From Calonectria ilicicola (Eukaryota; Ascomycota; Sordariomycetes; Hypocreales; Nectriaceae): a stretch of DNA of 64,000 nucleotides. A program made the position numbers and the translations under genes. Below the pieces are notes generated by a model. That model searched no databases, had not been told where the DNA came from, and was given only the letters and a program-made list of their open reading frames with translations. The stretch lies in NCBI GenBank assembly GCA_020809705.1, contig CP085831.1, forward strand, positions 372,001 to 436,000, in the 5' to 3' direction. Below are positions 11,694 through 23,458 of this stretch, in pieces; position 1 is the first letter of the stretch, and each line of letters begins with the position of its first letter.

Positions 11694-13601
11694 TCAATAG
11701 ACAGTTAGCTCTAAACCCTCAAGATCACCCTGCTTCTCCCAGGTAGCTAAAACTTCTTCAAAATCTAGAGGGCCTCTGATCCAATACCCAGCCCTGGCCT
11801 GCCGAATCTGTTCCTCTGGAGACAACTCCTTGGTCAACTGCCCCTCCATGTTATAATAACTAGGGGTACAATCTGCAGCTATACCCAGGGCCCCGGCTTG
11901 AGCAACGATGCGCTCCGTCCATTTTTGTTCGCCTTCATCACTAGGTTCTACTATGAACTTGGAACTACCTTGTTCTTTCGCCTTCTTGGTAGCTTGGTGA
12001 ACAATTTCAGCAGTGTGCTTCGCCAATACACCCAAAGTGTACGACTGGTTTGGCGATAGTGAGGCTTGCGTCGAATTTGCCATAAACAGGTTAGGGAAGT
12101 CTCGTGTCACGATACCATGAAGAGTAGCGAGATTCTTATCCCACTTCTCGTCAAGACTAAGACCCCCACGACCAATAATAGGTATTCCAGCCTGTGTGGC
12201 AGGGGACTTTGAAGCGAGATAGCTGAAACCAGTGCCAAAGACGATCAAGTCCACGTCGAATTCCTTACCGTCAGCCACAATGCCATTCTCAGTTACCTTC
12301 TCCAGACCGCGACCTTTTGTATCGATAAGTTGGACATTTGATTGGTTGAATGCCGGAAGGTAGTCATCGTGGAAGCATGGCCTCTTGCACCAAGTATGAT
12401 ACCACGCCTTGAGAGCTTCGGCACATTCCTTGTCTTTCACAATTTCGTCGACACGCGCCCGGACACGGTTTGTTCGGACCAAGTCTTCATCTCGAATATT
12501 AGCAAAGAGTTTGTCCATGTTCTCGGGCGCAACCTCTCCAAGCTCAGGGCTACCAGTTAATACTCTAGTAACAGTAAGCGTGCTCCAGGAGTCGGCGACC
12601 AGATCAACCTTGGGCTTATTGGGCAAGTCACTCATTAGAGCGAGAAAGTTGTAAAGGCGCTCACTTTGCCACCCCTTCTTCTTGACAATCTCTTCAGCAT
12701 ACTCCGGCTCGATTGGGACTTGCCCACGAATATCAACTCCCGCGGGAGTGCGTTGCACAACATACAGCTTCTTTGCCCATTTGGCAAGTTGCGGGACAGC
12801 CTGGATGGATGTTGCCCCAGTTCCAATGATGGCAACTTTTTTGTCGGACAGTTTATCCAGAGTCCAGTCATTGACTGAGCCACCTGTGTACGCGTAGTCC
12901 CAGCGAGAAGTGTGGAAGAGGTGTCCCTTGAATACTTCGATACCAGGAATCGAGGGAATCTTGGGCTTTACAAGGGTGCCACCTGTCAAGAAAAAGATAT
13001 CGGAACGAATCTGATAGGGCTTTGGATTGTCGCCAAGTTCATTCTCAACAACGCTTAGAACCCATTCTTTCGACTCTTCTTCCCACATGGCGCCCTTCGC
13101 TTCGGTTCTAAACAGGGCACGGTCTGTAAGATTCCATTTGTCGGCTATGCGGTTGACATGCTCCCTGATTTCATTGCCGTAAGAGTATTTGTGCTTGGGA
13201 ACATAGCCTGTTTCCTCGAGCAATGGAAGGTAGACCATGCTGTCCACATCACACATGATGCCAGGATAACGGTTCCAGTACCATGTTCCACCAAAGCCAG
13301 TGGCCCGGTCAATCAAGACAATATCCTGTGGGCTGTAACCTGCCTTTTCGATGAGATGAACTGCGAACAGAAGACCTCCAAAGCCAGCACCTAATATAGC
13401 AACTTTGTACCGGTGTTCAGGGCTATTGGGCTTTGGGTGGTCCGCCGAGGTGTCGTTCCATGGATCGCTGGCATAACTTCGAAGCTTGGGATTATCCGCC
13501 AATTGAATGAACTGAGCATTGCCGTCCTTGCGAATTCGTTTTTGCTTCTCTTCTTCGTACTTGGCCTTGATATCGTTGCCATAATGTACTTCTGCGGCCA
13601 T
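11694..13601 (-). CDS. FAD-dependent Baeyer-Villiger monooxygenase (first of two)
   Basis: One uninterrupted exon of 635 aa. The frame is open to 13631, but the codon there is TTG; the first ATG is at 13601, in good context (CAACATGG). Motifs: FAD Rossmann GAGFGG at about 71-76; RYPG at about 111-114; the BVMO signature FKGHLFHTSRW at about 224-234; the NADPH Rossmann GTGATS at about 260-265. Such enzymes insert one oxygen next to a ketone using NADPH and O2, giving an ester or lactone. The substrate cannot be read from sequence. It is divergent from the aldehyde dehydrogenase at 14056, and their shared 454 bp promoter carries three CCTCGG-type sites. Confidence 0.9.
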   Translation of the reverse strand: MAAEVHYGNDIKAKYEEEKQKRIRKDGNAQFIQLADNPKLRSYASDPWNDTSADHPKPNSPEHRYKVAILGAGFGGLLFAVHLIEKAGYSPQDIVLIDRATGFGGTWYWNRYPGIMCDVDSMVYLPLLEETGYVPKHKYSYGNEIREHVNRIADKWNLTDRALFRTEAKGAMWEEESKEWVLSVVENELGDNPKPYQIRSDIFFLTGGTLVKPKIPSIPGIEVFKGHLFHTSRWDYAYTGGSVNDWTLDKLSDKKVAIIGTGATSIQAVPQLAKWAKKLYVVQRTPAGVDIRGQVPIEPEYAEEIVKKKGWQSERLYNFLALMSDLPNKPKVDLVADSWSTLTVTRVLTGSPELGEVAPENMDKLFANIRDEDLVRTNRVRARVDEIVKDKECAEALKAWYHTWCKRPCFHDDYLPAFNQSNVQLIDTKGRGLEKVTENGIVADGKEFDVDLIVFGTGFSYLASKSPATQAGIPIIGRGGLSLDEKWDKNLATLHGIVTRDFPNLFMANSTQASLSPNQSYTLGVLAKHTAEIVHQATKKAKEQGSSKFIVEPSDEGEQKWTERIVAQAGALGIAADCTPSYYNMEGQLTKELSPEEQIRQARAGYWIRGPLDFEEVLATWEKQGDLEGLELTVY

Positions 13602-14055
13602 GTTGAAAATTTTCTTGCTTTGAGGTTTCAAATTTATGAAGCTTGATGATAAAATGAATTGTTTTTAGTGTTCTGACTAGCACACAAAAAGAATAATTGT
13701 TTTATTTTAGCGCTAAAATCTCCCGTTATAACTTTCAAATATCGTATTGAACTCCGAGGGGTGTGCCAAAGGAATGCCTTCCTCGGAGATTTTTTTTGTT
13801 TAAAGAAAATCGGGTTATGCCACAATACATAACATACCCGAGCCAAGGGCTGGAACTAAGTTACTATTGCCTCGGATGTTGCCCCACAGTAAAGCCAGAA
13901 TGATAGCACTATGCCGAAGCTGGACGGGAACAATTACAATTTCCCTCGCAGACCGGTATATATATCCCAATCATATTATTGGTGAGAGGGTTCCGAACAA
14001 AAAAAACACATTCCATCTTAATCAGCAAACCTAAGGGCGTTCTTATTCATCAAAA
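13602..14055. promoter_or_regulatory. Bidirectional promoter with three CCTCGG/CCGAGG sites
   Basis: Sites at 13754-13759, 13781-13786 and 13870-13875, between a BVMO and an aldehyde dehydrogenase. CCTCGG is the documented core site of FarA/FarB-type regulators. The second copy is extended to CTTCCTCGGAGA, an imperfect inverted repeat. Confidence 0.65.
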
Positions 14056-15795
14056 ATGGTGTCCAAGCATCCAATCCAAACTAATTTATTCATCCATGGA
14101 AAATGGGTCCCTTCGAAAGGCGGTGACAGATTGACACTCACAAGTTCAATCGACGATACGACCATCGCTACAGGTGACTATTTCCAAAAAGAAGCTGTTT
14201 TTGGGATCTCGTCTGATGTAGTTTAGACCTTCACGCAGCGAACGCAGCTGATGTAGATGCGGCCGTCGCATCTGCTGCCTCGGCGCTTCCAATTTGGCAA
14301 GGGCTCAGTCTAGTTAGTCCGAGCTTTCCGTACCTACTCACCAACACACTGTAACAATGTTATAGGAAGCTCGCAGAGATGTGTTAGTAAAGTACGGCGA
14401 TCTGATGATTGCGAACCAAGACCGACTTGGATATCTCGACACCTTAGTCAGTGGGAAAGAGATTGCCACTTCTAATGGAGAAGCAGTCCGTGCCGCAAAT
14501 ATTTTCAAATGCAAGAAATAAGCCCATCCTTCGGATAATTTGGTGAACTTATGCGCTGACAGTTTTCTGAGGCTAAACAGATTATGCCAATTATATTGAC
14601 AAAATACATGGAGAGATGGCTCCCGCGAATGGCAATGACATACAGGTAAATTGAATCCTATTTCCTAAATAGTAGTTTGATAATTTTATACTAAGAGTTT
14701 GGTTAATTTAGCTTATCCGACATGAGCCTTACGGAATTACTGCCGGAATCGCTGCTTTTAATGGGCCTTTGCTAACATTTGCCATGAAAGCAGCGCCTGC
14801 TCTAGCTGCAGGTAATGTGATGGTTCTTAAGGCAAGTGAAATGAACCCTTTGAGCATATTTGGAGCTGCCGACCTTGCGAACGAGGCTGGTATTCCGCCC
14901 GGCGCACTCAATGTTTTTACAGGCGGCGCAGAAGCGGGAGAGGCTCTAGCTTCCCACATGAAGATACGCAAAATCAGCTTTACGGGCAGTGTCCCTGTGG
15001 GAAGAAAAGTGCAAATCGCTGCCGCACAGTCCAATCTCAAGAGTTGTACCTTAGAGCTTGGAGGTAAAACGCCAGTAATAGTCTTTGATGACGCTGATAT
15101 ACCTAAGGCGGCTGCGTGCGCGACTAGTTTCTTGTATCTCAACGGACAAGGCTGTGTCCTGGGAACCAGGATTTACGTCCAATCCTCAGTCCTGGATAAA
15201 TTTCTGGGTGCATTCCAGCCGCTGATAGAAACTCGTCGCAAGGATCTAGGCTCAGATCCTTTCGACATCACAACAAAGTCAAGTCCTATGTTCAACCGAC
15301 GACAGTATGACACTGTGCTCAGTTACATTCAGGCCGGAAAGAAAGAAGCGAGTTTACTGACGGGTGGTAGAACACTTGGTGGCAAAGGCTGCTATATTGA
15401 ACCCACGGTATTTTTGAAGCCTAGAGAGAACGCAAGAATTTTAAAGGAGGAAATATTTGGTCCCGTGGTGGTCATTGACACTTTTGAAACGGAAGAAGAG
15501 GTCGTCTCCAAGGCAAATGACACCGAGTTTGGTCTCGGTGCTGCCCTTTTCACGGCTGATGTTGGGCGAGTACTTCGCATCTCCCCCAAATTGGAGGCAG
15601 GCACAGTTACCGTCAACTCGACAGCTTATCTACATACCACAAGACCTTTTGGAGGGTGGAAGCGTACGTTGGTCAAACTTGCCCCGGGTGGATATTCAGC
15701 TAACAGTCTCTCCAGAAAGCGGTCTCGGGCGCGAATTGGGAATCCATGGGCTATTAGATTTTACACAGACCAAGACGGTAATTATGTCGGAATAA
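14056..15795 (+). CDS. NAD(P)-dependent aldehyde dehydrogenase
   Basis: Six exons: 14056-14173, 14227-14312, 14366-14510, 14581-14645, 14712-15663 and 15716-15795, giving 481 aa, the usual ALDH length. Intron 3 (14511-14580) is GC-AG with donor GCAAGA; splicing it restores the conserved FKYYANYIDKIHGE. The catalytic Glu lies in TLELGGK (about E253) and the catalytic Cys in NGQGC (about C286). The last intron (52 bp, branch CTAAC) separates PFGGWK from SGLGRELG, and removing it restores the normal ALDH C-terminus. It should oxidise an aldehyde to an acid, the last step of a BVMO-hydrolase-ADH chain. A single long reading past 15663 would give a false C-terminus. Confidence 0.9.
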
Positions 15796-16305
15796 GCTGA
15801 AACTCAGTGGAGGGGCCAAGCTGAAGCGGCTGGGTGTAGAAATATGGATCAAACCAGTACCGAAGCAAATCAAACATTCTCATTTTGTTAATTATTGAGG
15901 TCTTAGGGCCAAGACATTTAGCATGTTTCACATCTCTCTCCGATTTAGATTCTATAGCGACGGCATTGTATGAGGGTTCCGAGGAACATTGTCAATCCGA
16001 GGGAGCCGAGGAAACTCAAAAAGAAAGAGATCCCTGTAAATGGCTATAGCTCCCGTACAAAGGAGCACGCCCTATTTCGTACGCCCTAACCTAATATCTC
16101 GCGTGCTAACCCGAAATAAAACCAATACTAACTTGGATTAGCTGAAGGTGGGGTTAGCATTCACAATGGCATCAGTTTATATTCGTGCGAAATTAATCAT
16201 AAGAATCCTTCACTCTTAGTGAGTTGCCTTTGAAGCCTTCCGTTTTGTATTAACCAATATCGAAATCAATTCATCAACCTCATCTCCTCCCATATTCGTT
16301 TAGTC
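15796..16305 (+). promoter_or_regulatory. Promoter with three CCGAGG sites
   Basis: Sites at 15979-15984, 15997-16002 and 16006-16011, all within 33 bp, about 300 bp ahead of the short-chain dehydrogenase start. The first lies in the palindrome GTTCCGAGGAAC. No gene lies in the stretch. Confidence 0.65.
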
Positions 16306-17390
16306 ATGGATCTGAACCAACACAACCCTAGGTCCGCTCATTTTGCCACCTCTGACATTGGTTCCCTGCTAAATAAAGTAGCTGTTGTTACTGGCGGCAG
16401 TTCTGGTATCGGACGTGCGATTATTCAGGCTTTTGCAAAAGCAGGAGCCTTTGTTGTTTCAGCAGATCTGAAACCAAACCCGCCCAATGTGATAGACGCT
16501 GGAACAATGCCAACCGAAATTGATTCCATTCCCACGGCAGAATTGGCGAACAAGCTTTGGCCCAGTAATACAGAAAATAAACCGAGGGCTATTTTCGTAA
16601 AATGCAATGTGTCAATCGAGAGTGATGTGGAGGGTGCTGTCCAAGCCGCCGTCAATACGCACGGCCGGGTAGACATCATGGTAAACAATGCCGGTACGTT
16701 TCACAGTTCTAATCTTCATGATGAGGACAGCATTCTCCTTCATTATCAAAGGCCCTTGCCAGAATGAATAGTTCGAGTGCTTGAGTCATTCGCAACCGCT
16801 ACGTAATCGGGTATCCAGGCAAACATTAGCTGACAGAATGGGCAGGGATATCCGCTGAAACCACATCGGACCAATTTAATGAAGGAGGCCAGTCGGTCAG
16901 GAGAATCCATGAAACAGACGTATCAGTTCTCGATCGAACTTTTGCGGTGAATATAAAGGGAGTATGGTTGGGATGCAAGCATGCGGCCAAACAGATGTTG
17001 CTTCAACCTCCACATGAGTCCGGAGACAGAGGTTGGATAATTAATCTCTCCTCGATAATGGGCTCTGTTGGTCTGCCAGGCTCCAGTTCATACTGTGGCT
17101 CCAAAGGTGCCGTCATTCAATTTACCCGCGCCATTGCATTGGATTATGCCGCAGACAAGATTCATGTCAACTGTATTCAGCCTGGCTTTGTTGAAACTAC
17201 TATTAACGACGGTGCCAAGGCTAAGCGTGGGAAGGAAGCAGTTGAGAAATGGATGAGCTCAACCACTCCTTGGGGTCGAATTGGGCTACCAGAAGAGGTT
17301 GCCGAAATGGCCGTTTTCTTGGCAGGTCCTGGTGCACGCTGGATCACGGGTTCCATTTTTGCCGTTGATGGTGGTTATATGGCTCAATAG
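16306..17390 (+). CDS. Short-chain dehydrogenase/reductase (first)
   Basis: Two exons, 16306-16693 and 16846-17390, give 310 aa; the 152 bp intron has donor GTACGT and branch GCTGAC. Classical SDR features: cofactor motif TGGSSGIG at about 29-36, NNAG at about 127-130, a catalytic Ser in INLSSIMG, and YCGSK with Tyr at about 212 and Lys at about 216. The C-terminus RWITGSIFAVDGGY is typical. It would interconvert an alcohol and a ketone; in this cluster the likely role is making the ketone for a BVMO. It lies tail to tail with the alcohol dehydrogenase at 17639. Confidence 0.88.
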
Positions 17391-17638
17391 ATTATTATAT
17401 CTAAGAATAGAAGTATCCAAGTTACGTTGGTATCTTTTTCATGTCTTTAGATTAACTCCCACCCCGGGTATTCCATGATATACCGCCATTAAAGGTAACT
17501 CAGTGTCCTTTTGAGTTCAACTCGCAGACCAAACAACATTTTTTTCATGACAGTGACACTACAGACCAAACGCATATGCTATTTTCCTTGACACTTTCAG
17601 ATCATCTTTCAAATGGCAATATATTACTACAGTAAATT

Positions 17639-18732
17639 CTATTCAAGCCAAGGATCAACTACCATTCTTTTGGTTGCAGTTCCTTCTCGCATGCTCTTGA
17701 CCATATCGCCAAGCTCATCCAGTCTCCGAAACTCGACTTCCGGTACGATTCTATGCGCTGTGGTAAATTCCATAGCCTTCTTCATTCTACAAGGCATCCC
17801 TACATTCTCACTCGTTATTCTATACTTTCCGAGGGCGAGATCTATCGTTCGAATCTCAAGAGGCTCATCCATAATACCTATCGCCATGAGAAGCCTCCAA
17901 GTCGGAGTATATGGAATGCAGTATTGTATGCTATTTTCGATCCCGAGAAGACAGCAACCGTATGCACACCACCCGCAGTCACTGACCGTATCTTTGGTAC
18001 AAACCCGATATCAGTGCGAGAGTTGAATGTCTCTGTAGCACCGAGGGCTGAAGCTGCTTGAAGCGCTTGGTCGCTAATGTCAACCGCGAGGACGTTGAAC
18101 CCTTTGGCCTTGGCATATTGAATTGCAAGTTGTCCAACGCCTCCAGCGCCAACAACGCCAAACCATTGACCTGGTTCCAACTGGCAGGAATCAACGGTAT
18201 GGAAAGCTATGATATGTGTAAGTAAATGGCACAATGCGAGAGGTCCTCTCATCGAGAGCTTGTTCTTACCGGTTAGACCGGCGCAAAAGAATACCGAACT
18301 GCTTTTCAAATCCCATGTTTGAGGGATGTGTATGGCATTCTGCCAATCCACGACTGCGTATTGGGCAAAAAAGCCCGGTGCGGTGATACCTTGTACCTTA
18401 CAGCCCTTAACACAAAAGGCGCTATGAAATCGACATCCCTCACATTCATGACAAGTGCCAATATGGTAAAGAAACCCTATAGCATCACCACACCTAAATC
18501 CTTTGCCCTCGGCTGATGCGTGTAACCTTGTAACAATGCCAGCACCTTCGTGTCCCAAAGTTCGTGGCTCATCACTTGGTATTTGAAAGGCCTTAAAATC
18601 AGAGTGGCATAAGGATGCAGAAACAATTTTGACAAGAATTTGGTTTGGGCCTGGTTCCGGAATAGGAATCTTGTTGATAACAATACGCTTATTCTTTGGG
18701 TCCCATTGCCCAGCTTTCATCAGGTCAGACAT
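17639..18732 (-). CDS. Zinc-dependent medium-chain alcohol dehydrogenase, with frameshift near the C-terminus
   Basis: Exon 1 is 18732-18270 and exon 2 begins at 18206; the 63 bp intron (GTAAGA ... CATAG) is a multiple of three, so an unspliced reading also stays open. Zinc ligands are visible: SLCHSDF, GHEGAG, and the four structural Cys in GTCHECEGCRFHSAFC. The cofactor motif GAGGVG follows. In exon 2 the frame breaks at about 17890-17896, after LRLGG: one base appears missing, and the expected continuation (LMAIGIMDEP ...) runs in another frame to a stop at 17639-17641. As written the protein ends about 80 residues early, which would remove part of the C-terminal catalytic fold. Either a recent null allele or a consensus error. 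The expected role is oxidation of the alcohol released by the hydrolase. Confidence 0.75.
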
Positions 18733-19217
18733 GATTACGGTTGTACGGTTACTTGCCCAACAACCAAAGGCGAGATGCTTGATTTGTGTTGTAAAAGTAA
18801 CTTGCGCTTAGTTTTAGAAAAAAAATAAAAAACAGCATGCTCTTAGAAAGCCCATGGAATGAGTTACAAAGCAATATAAGAAATTCCTCGGCATCTTTAC
18901 TTTCTATGCCAACCGTTCGACCCAACCATTATCATCCGAGGCATGACCATCAGCTGTACTTGCTAACCCCTCCCGAGACTCCGAATTTTCCATTCAAAGC
19001 CGGGGTTTAGAAAGCAGGGGCTTTCCTGAACTGTGGCGACGATCTTCTTCCTCGGAGCGTCTCGGCTCCTTCCTCGGACAATGACGCCTCCAAGCCCTAT
19101 AGAGCAGCCCATAACCTACAAAACTGTTCTTTTATTTAGGATAGTAGCCTCCAATTCAGATCCACCAATTTGAACTCTACTTATCCATTTTTTCACACAA
19201 AGTTAAAATCTATCAAC
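18733..19217. promoter_or_regulatory. Bidirectional promoter with four CCTCGG/CCGAGG sites
   Basis: Sites at 18886-18891, 18936-18941, 19050-19055 and 19072-19077, between the divergent ADH and second SDR. Two further CTCGG half-matches lie between the last two sites. This is one of the two densest groups in the window. Confidence 0.65.
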
Positions 19218-20034
19218 ATGTCATCCACCGCGCAAAGTTTTGAGAACCAGGTCATCGCCATTACCGGCGCCGCCAGTGGCATGGGACTAGCCATAGCCCA
19301 ATTCCTGGCTGAACATGGTGCCTCTCGCTCATTGGCAGATGTCTCTCATCATTCTTTAGACCAGATCAAGTCGCAATTTGAGAAGTTGCCACAGGACCGG
19401 ATACTCATTACACAGCTCGATGTTCGAAGCGGGTCCGCTGTTGATTCGTGAGTCAAAGCAACCGTCGCTAAGTTTGGTCATCTTTCTGGGGCTGTGAATT
19501 TCGCCGGGGTAGGACTCGCAGACAACCAATTTGTTCCCTTGACTGAAATGCCAGACGAGCTGTGGGATTTCATCATGGATGTGAATCTCAAGGGACTCAT
19601 GTATTGCATGCGTGCACAGCTGAGAGAAATGAAGAATGGCGGAAGCATTGTCAATGCGGCCAGTTGTGCAGGCATTCGGGGGTACTCCAATACCTCTCCC
19701 TACAACGTGAGTAAGCACGGTGTTGTTGGACTCACTCGAGGCGTTGCTAGGGAATTCGCCAGCAAAGGCATTCGCATCAACGCTGTAGCACCGTAAGTGT
19801 CCTTTGGTGTTCATATTATGATGATATGGAAATATTAACTCGATATCCTTTAGTGGCTTGATCAAAACTCCATTGGTGGCAGGGGCGATGGACAGATTAA
19901 CTGCACTCCCCAATCCAACGGGTCGCGTCGGTGAGACTGATGATGTAGTCCCTCTTGTGGCATTTCTCCTCAGCAAACACTCGTCTTTCATCACAGGCCA
20001 AGTCCATGTTGTCGATGGAGGATTGACAGTTTAG
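19218..20034 (+). CDS. Short-chain dehydrogenase/reductase (second), interrupted by an in-frame TGA
   Basis: Exons 19218-19792 and 19854-20034, with a 61 bp intron (GTAAGT ... TTTAG), would give about 251 aa. Features: TGAASGMG at about 16-23, an NAG-type segment (VNFAGVG), the active site SPYNVSK, and the C-terminal [12 protein letters not shown]. Codon 78 (19449-19451) is TGA, in the same frame as clear SDR coding sequence on both sides. The site usually holds Trp or another large residue, so a TGG-to-TGA change is the simplest explanation. A GTGAGT donor overlaps the stop, but no acceptor gives a sensible intron. It is either a pseudogene, a read-through gene, or an assembly error. Confidence 0.75.
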
Positions 20035-20955
20035 TTGGAGTCATTTCTTGCCTAAATCATGAGCGATAGTACAGAATTCCAACAGAATAGACTCAATCCT
20101 AATTAAATGATCTGATACGAGGCCGGGTTACTAGGCTGTGTCTAGCAGGGAAAATATGCGAACAGCAGATAGATCACTATTATGTGAAGGCGCCTTTTTC
20201 ATACGAGATACTTCAGATTTTAGTTCCTTGTTGTACCAAACCGCCCTATTCTGAGCGTTGGATACCCGCTACCGCCTTAACCCGCCTTTTCCCTGAGCGG
20301 AAAATCAAATATTATTATCCTCTCCTTCAAACCTGGACTTGTGTGTTGAATTTAAAACTTATCCGAGGGCAGAGCACCTGGGCCGCCTAGGATCCGATGA
20401 TCGGACTCCACTGTGATCTAATTCCCGCAGAGTCGATACCGTGGATAACGTTAACCGACACCAGCAATCCATGGCCAAAATAAAGTCAATTCTCATTCAA
20501 TATGATCAAGTTGCTGTGCGGTCAATTCGCTTGTCATTTTAAAGCGTGGGAATCTGGTCACTGACATTCTCCATAATCACTTCGTCAATCATGTCTGGAA
20601 TCCCATCAGATGTTTTTGTAGATATATAAAGAACGTATATTGTTCCCGAATGGCCGAAACCGGCATGTGAGAAGACTATCTGTCACATGTTGTGAACAAT
20701 TCTTGCAGGTGGGGGATAACAATGATCCAATTTTGATAGTCAGAACCATCTGGGGTTTAAATCGTTGAGCCGCCCATTTGTGGAGGGGATTTGAAATTTG
20801 CTTTCATTCTACTCAGCTATTATCCCCCCTGGGATTATCGTGCCTTGTTCTCGCCAAACCTCTTCTATTCTACCTCACTCAATCTGTTTGAGCTTATTAT
20901 TTGAGCAATACAATTCTATTCTTCAAGGTTATTTTAGTTTTGAGAACTGAGAATC
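20035..20955 (+). promoter_or_regulatory. Intergenic region with one CCGAGG site, ahead of an MFS transporter
   Basis: No gene seen. A single site at 20363-20368 lies about 590 bp before the MFS start. The last 100 bp is pyrimidine-rich, as in many fungal 5' leaders. Confidence 0.4.
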
Positions 20956-22686
20956 ATGAGTTCAGAGAGGCATGAAGAAGGAAGGCTGGAAAGCCAGTCA
21001 TGTATGGACGACATGTCCCTGCTCACCTTCACTGAGGTTAACCATAAGATAGCGAACCACAATCAAATACTCAATAGCGACAAAATCGAAGGAGATGCAG
21101 ATCGAGGCATCAGTGCCCTGTATATCATTCACTCGCGAACAAAAACTCCCACCGATCGGCTTGTCATAGACTGGGAGCATATTGATCCCGAGAATCCATA
21201 CAATTGGTCAAACGTTTGAGCTATCCACATCTTTCAAGGAGCTTCTTACTAATATTTCTTCAGTCTAAAAAGTCTCTGGTAGTTTTTATCTCTGGAGTAC
21301 TCACTATCAATTGCAACATGTGTTCGTCGCTCCCCAGCATGGCCATGGACAACATTACCTCTGAATTTGGGGTTCACGGTTCAGCAGAACGTGTTCTCCC
21401 CATATCAATATTTCTCGTGGGCCAGGTTTTTGGCCCGCTGGTTTGGGGTCCCCTCAGCGAATACGCTGGAAGAAGGATACTTATCCTAGTTACCTTCTTC
21501 CTTTACTCTATATTCACGATGGCATGCGGGTTTGCACCGAATTGGCCAAGCCTCCTGGTTTTCAGGCTTTTCTGCGGTATATTTGCCAGTAGTCCTATAA
21601 TTGTGATAACCGGGGTCTTGGCTGACATCTACGGTGATGCCAAGACTCGAGGCAGAGCGTTTGCTGTCTTCAACTCAGTATGTCCAAAGTTTTCCAAACC
21701 ATGAAGTCATTTTGACCAACGAACAGACTACCGCCTTTGGGCCATTACTTGGGCCGATTATATCGGGTTTTTGCTCTTCCAATATTGGCTGGCGTTGGGC
21801 ATTCTGGGTGGCAACTGCGTTCGCAGCCGTTACTCTTTGCATGGCCATATTCCTCCCTGAAACTCTTGGGCCAGTTCTCTTATCACGAAGAGCCAAGAAA
21901 CTGCGAAAAGAGAATCCCGATTGTCACCTCTTGGCACCGCATGACATTGAAAATAGCGCGACCGATCTAACACAATTCGTCAAGGTTGTTTTAGGCAGGC
22001 CTTTGCGTATGCTCCTCACAGAGTCAATTCTGTCAACTACTTGTGCCTATGTTTCTTTGGTCTACGCAATATTCTACATGTCATTTCAAGCTTTTCCGTT
22101 AGTATTTAAAAATCTCTATGGCTATAATCCGGGTGTTACAGGGCTATGTTACCTTCCCGTCGGGGTCGGTGCTTGTGGTTCTATTCCCCTTGTCTGGGGT
22201 TGGGATAATATTTTATATCGGGCCTTGGACAGGGGGTCAACTTGGGCAAAACGCCAAGAGTTTCGCCGATTGCCTCTAGCCGCTATTGGAGGACTCATTT
22301 TTGCTGTCTCTCTCTTTGGGCTAGGATACACTTCCCGAAAGGATATTGGTTCATGGGTCCCAATGCTAGCTGGAGTCCCATTTGGCATGGGTTATATACT
22401 CGTTCTCATGGCTCTACTAAACTATCTCACAGATGCCTACGCTTTGTACACGGCTTCAGCTAATGCTGCTGCAATCTTTTGCCGTTCAACGCTGGCTGTC
22501 GTGTTACCATTGGCTACTAGTCACATGTTTGGAAATCTGGGGATTTCGGGAGCTTGTGCTTTACTTGGAGGGCTTAGTACACTAATGTGTGTAATTCCGA
22601 TTATTTTTATTTGGAAGGGCCCTCAAATTAGAGCGAGATCACCATTTTGTAACATGTTATTAGAAAGAGAGGCCCGGCAATTATAA
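20956..22686 (+). CDS. MFS transporter (first), DHA1-like
   Basis: Exons 20956-21213, 21264-21677 and 21727-22686 give 543 aa; both introns are about 50 bp and in phase 0. The cytosolic N-terminus ends in IDPENPYNWS, the usual lead-in to the first helix of fungal DHA1 drug:H+ antiporters. The loop 2-3 motif GPLVWGPLSEYAGRR is present, with about twelve hydrophobic segments. It would move a small organic molecule across the plasma membrane. By position it serves the BVMO cluster, as importer or exporter of the substrate. Confidence 0.88.
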
Positions 22687-23458
22687 GCGAGGAAACTCAG
22701 CAGTCATAAATATTACATGCCTTGCTAAGATAGGAAGAAGAGTGGAAAACAGGCAGCCGGATATTCAAGAGAGCTAAAAAGACGTCACGCTCTGCTCATA
22801 TTTAAATACACACACCACACTCAATACGCCCCGAAAAATGGTATCGGGGGTCAGGGCGAGAGAAGAGAGAGGGTGGTCAGTTTGGGCTTAGTTTACATGT
22901 CTATAGGGTAGAGGCACGCGTCATTCTTCACAAACAAACAAGATGAGTACACTACCAGGCTAGGATGGAACGAGGGAACACCTTGAAAGTAAAAACCCGA
23001 TAGTTAGCCGAACCGAATAAAGACGACGTGTGTACAAACCACAAGACCAAGTATATACCTTCTCATTGGTGGATGCGAAGGGCCATGCTCCAAGTTCGTG
23101 AATGCGACGCGTCGCGCGTTATTCTGTGCCTTAAGTCTAAGGCCACAAATATTCTGGTTCCGAGGAATTTGACGAAGGTCTCAGTTAGTTAGTCCGAGGA
23201 CTCTATTGGCGCGGTTGATCGTCGCCGGATCCACTGTGCCAGACCCATGCCATGGTACCTCGGAGCAACTCACCTGCAGTCTTTGGCGGAAAGCCATTCG
23301 CAGTGGCCAAATACGGATGCCAGAAGATGGCTCAAGCGATGGAGGCAAATTCCGGGTACAGCATATATAAACATAGTACAAAGCAGCTCTAGTATCATGT
23401 ATTCTGCATTAATTGACTATCCAAATTTATCCAACAAGGACCTTTTCCATTACCAAAC
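22687..23458 (+). promoter_or_regulatory. Promoter of the second BVMO with three CCTCGG/CCGAGG sites
   Basis: Sites at 23160-23165 (GTTCCGAGGAAT), 23194-23199 (AGTCCGAGGACT) and 23258-23263, lying 196 to 299 bp before the start codon. A separate perfect 12 bp palindrome, GCGACGCGTCGC, lies at 23104-23115. No coding frame is convincing. Confidence 0.65.

Noticed and set aside
13602..13631. Ten extra N-terminal codons on the first BVMO
   Set aside because: The upstream codon is TTG; the first ATG is at 13601 with good context.
19448..19510. A 63 bp intron that would remove the TGA in the second SDR
   Set aside because: It would delete the conserved [12 protein letters not shown] segment of the cofactor fold.
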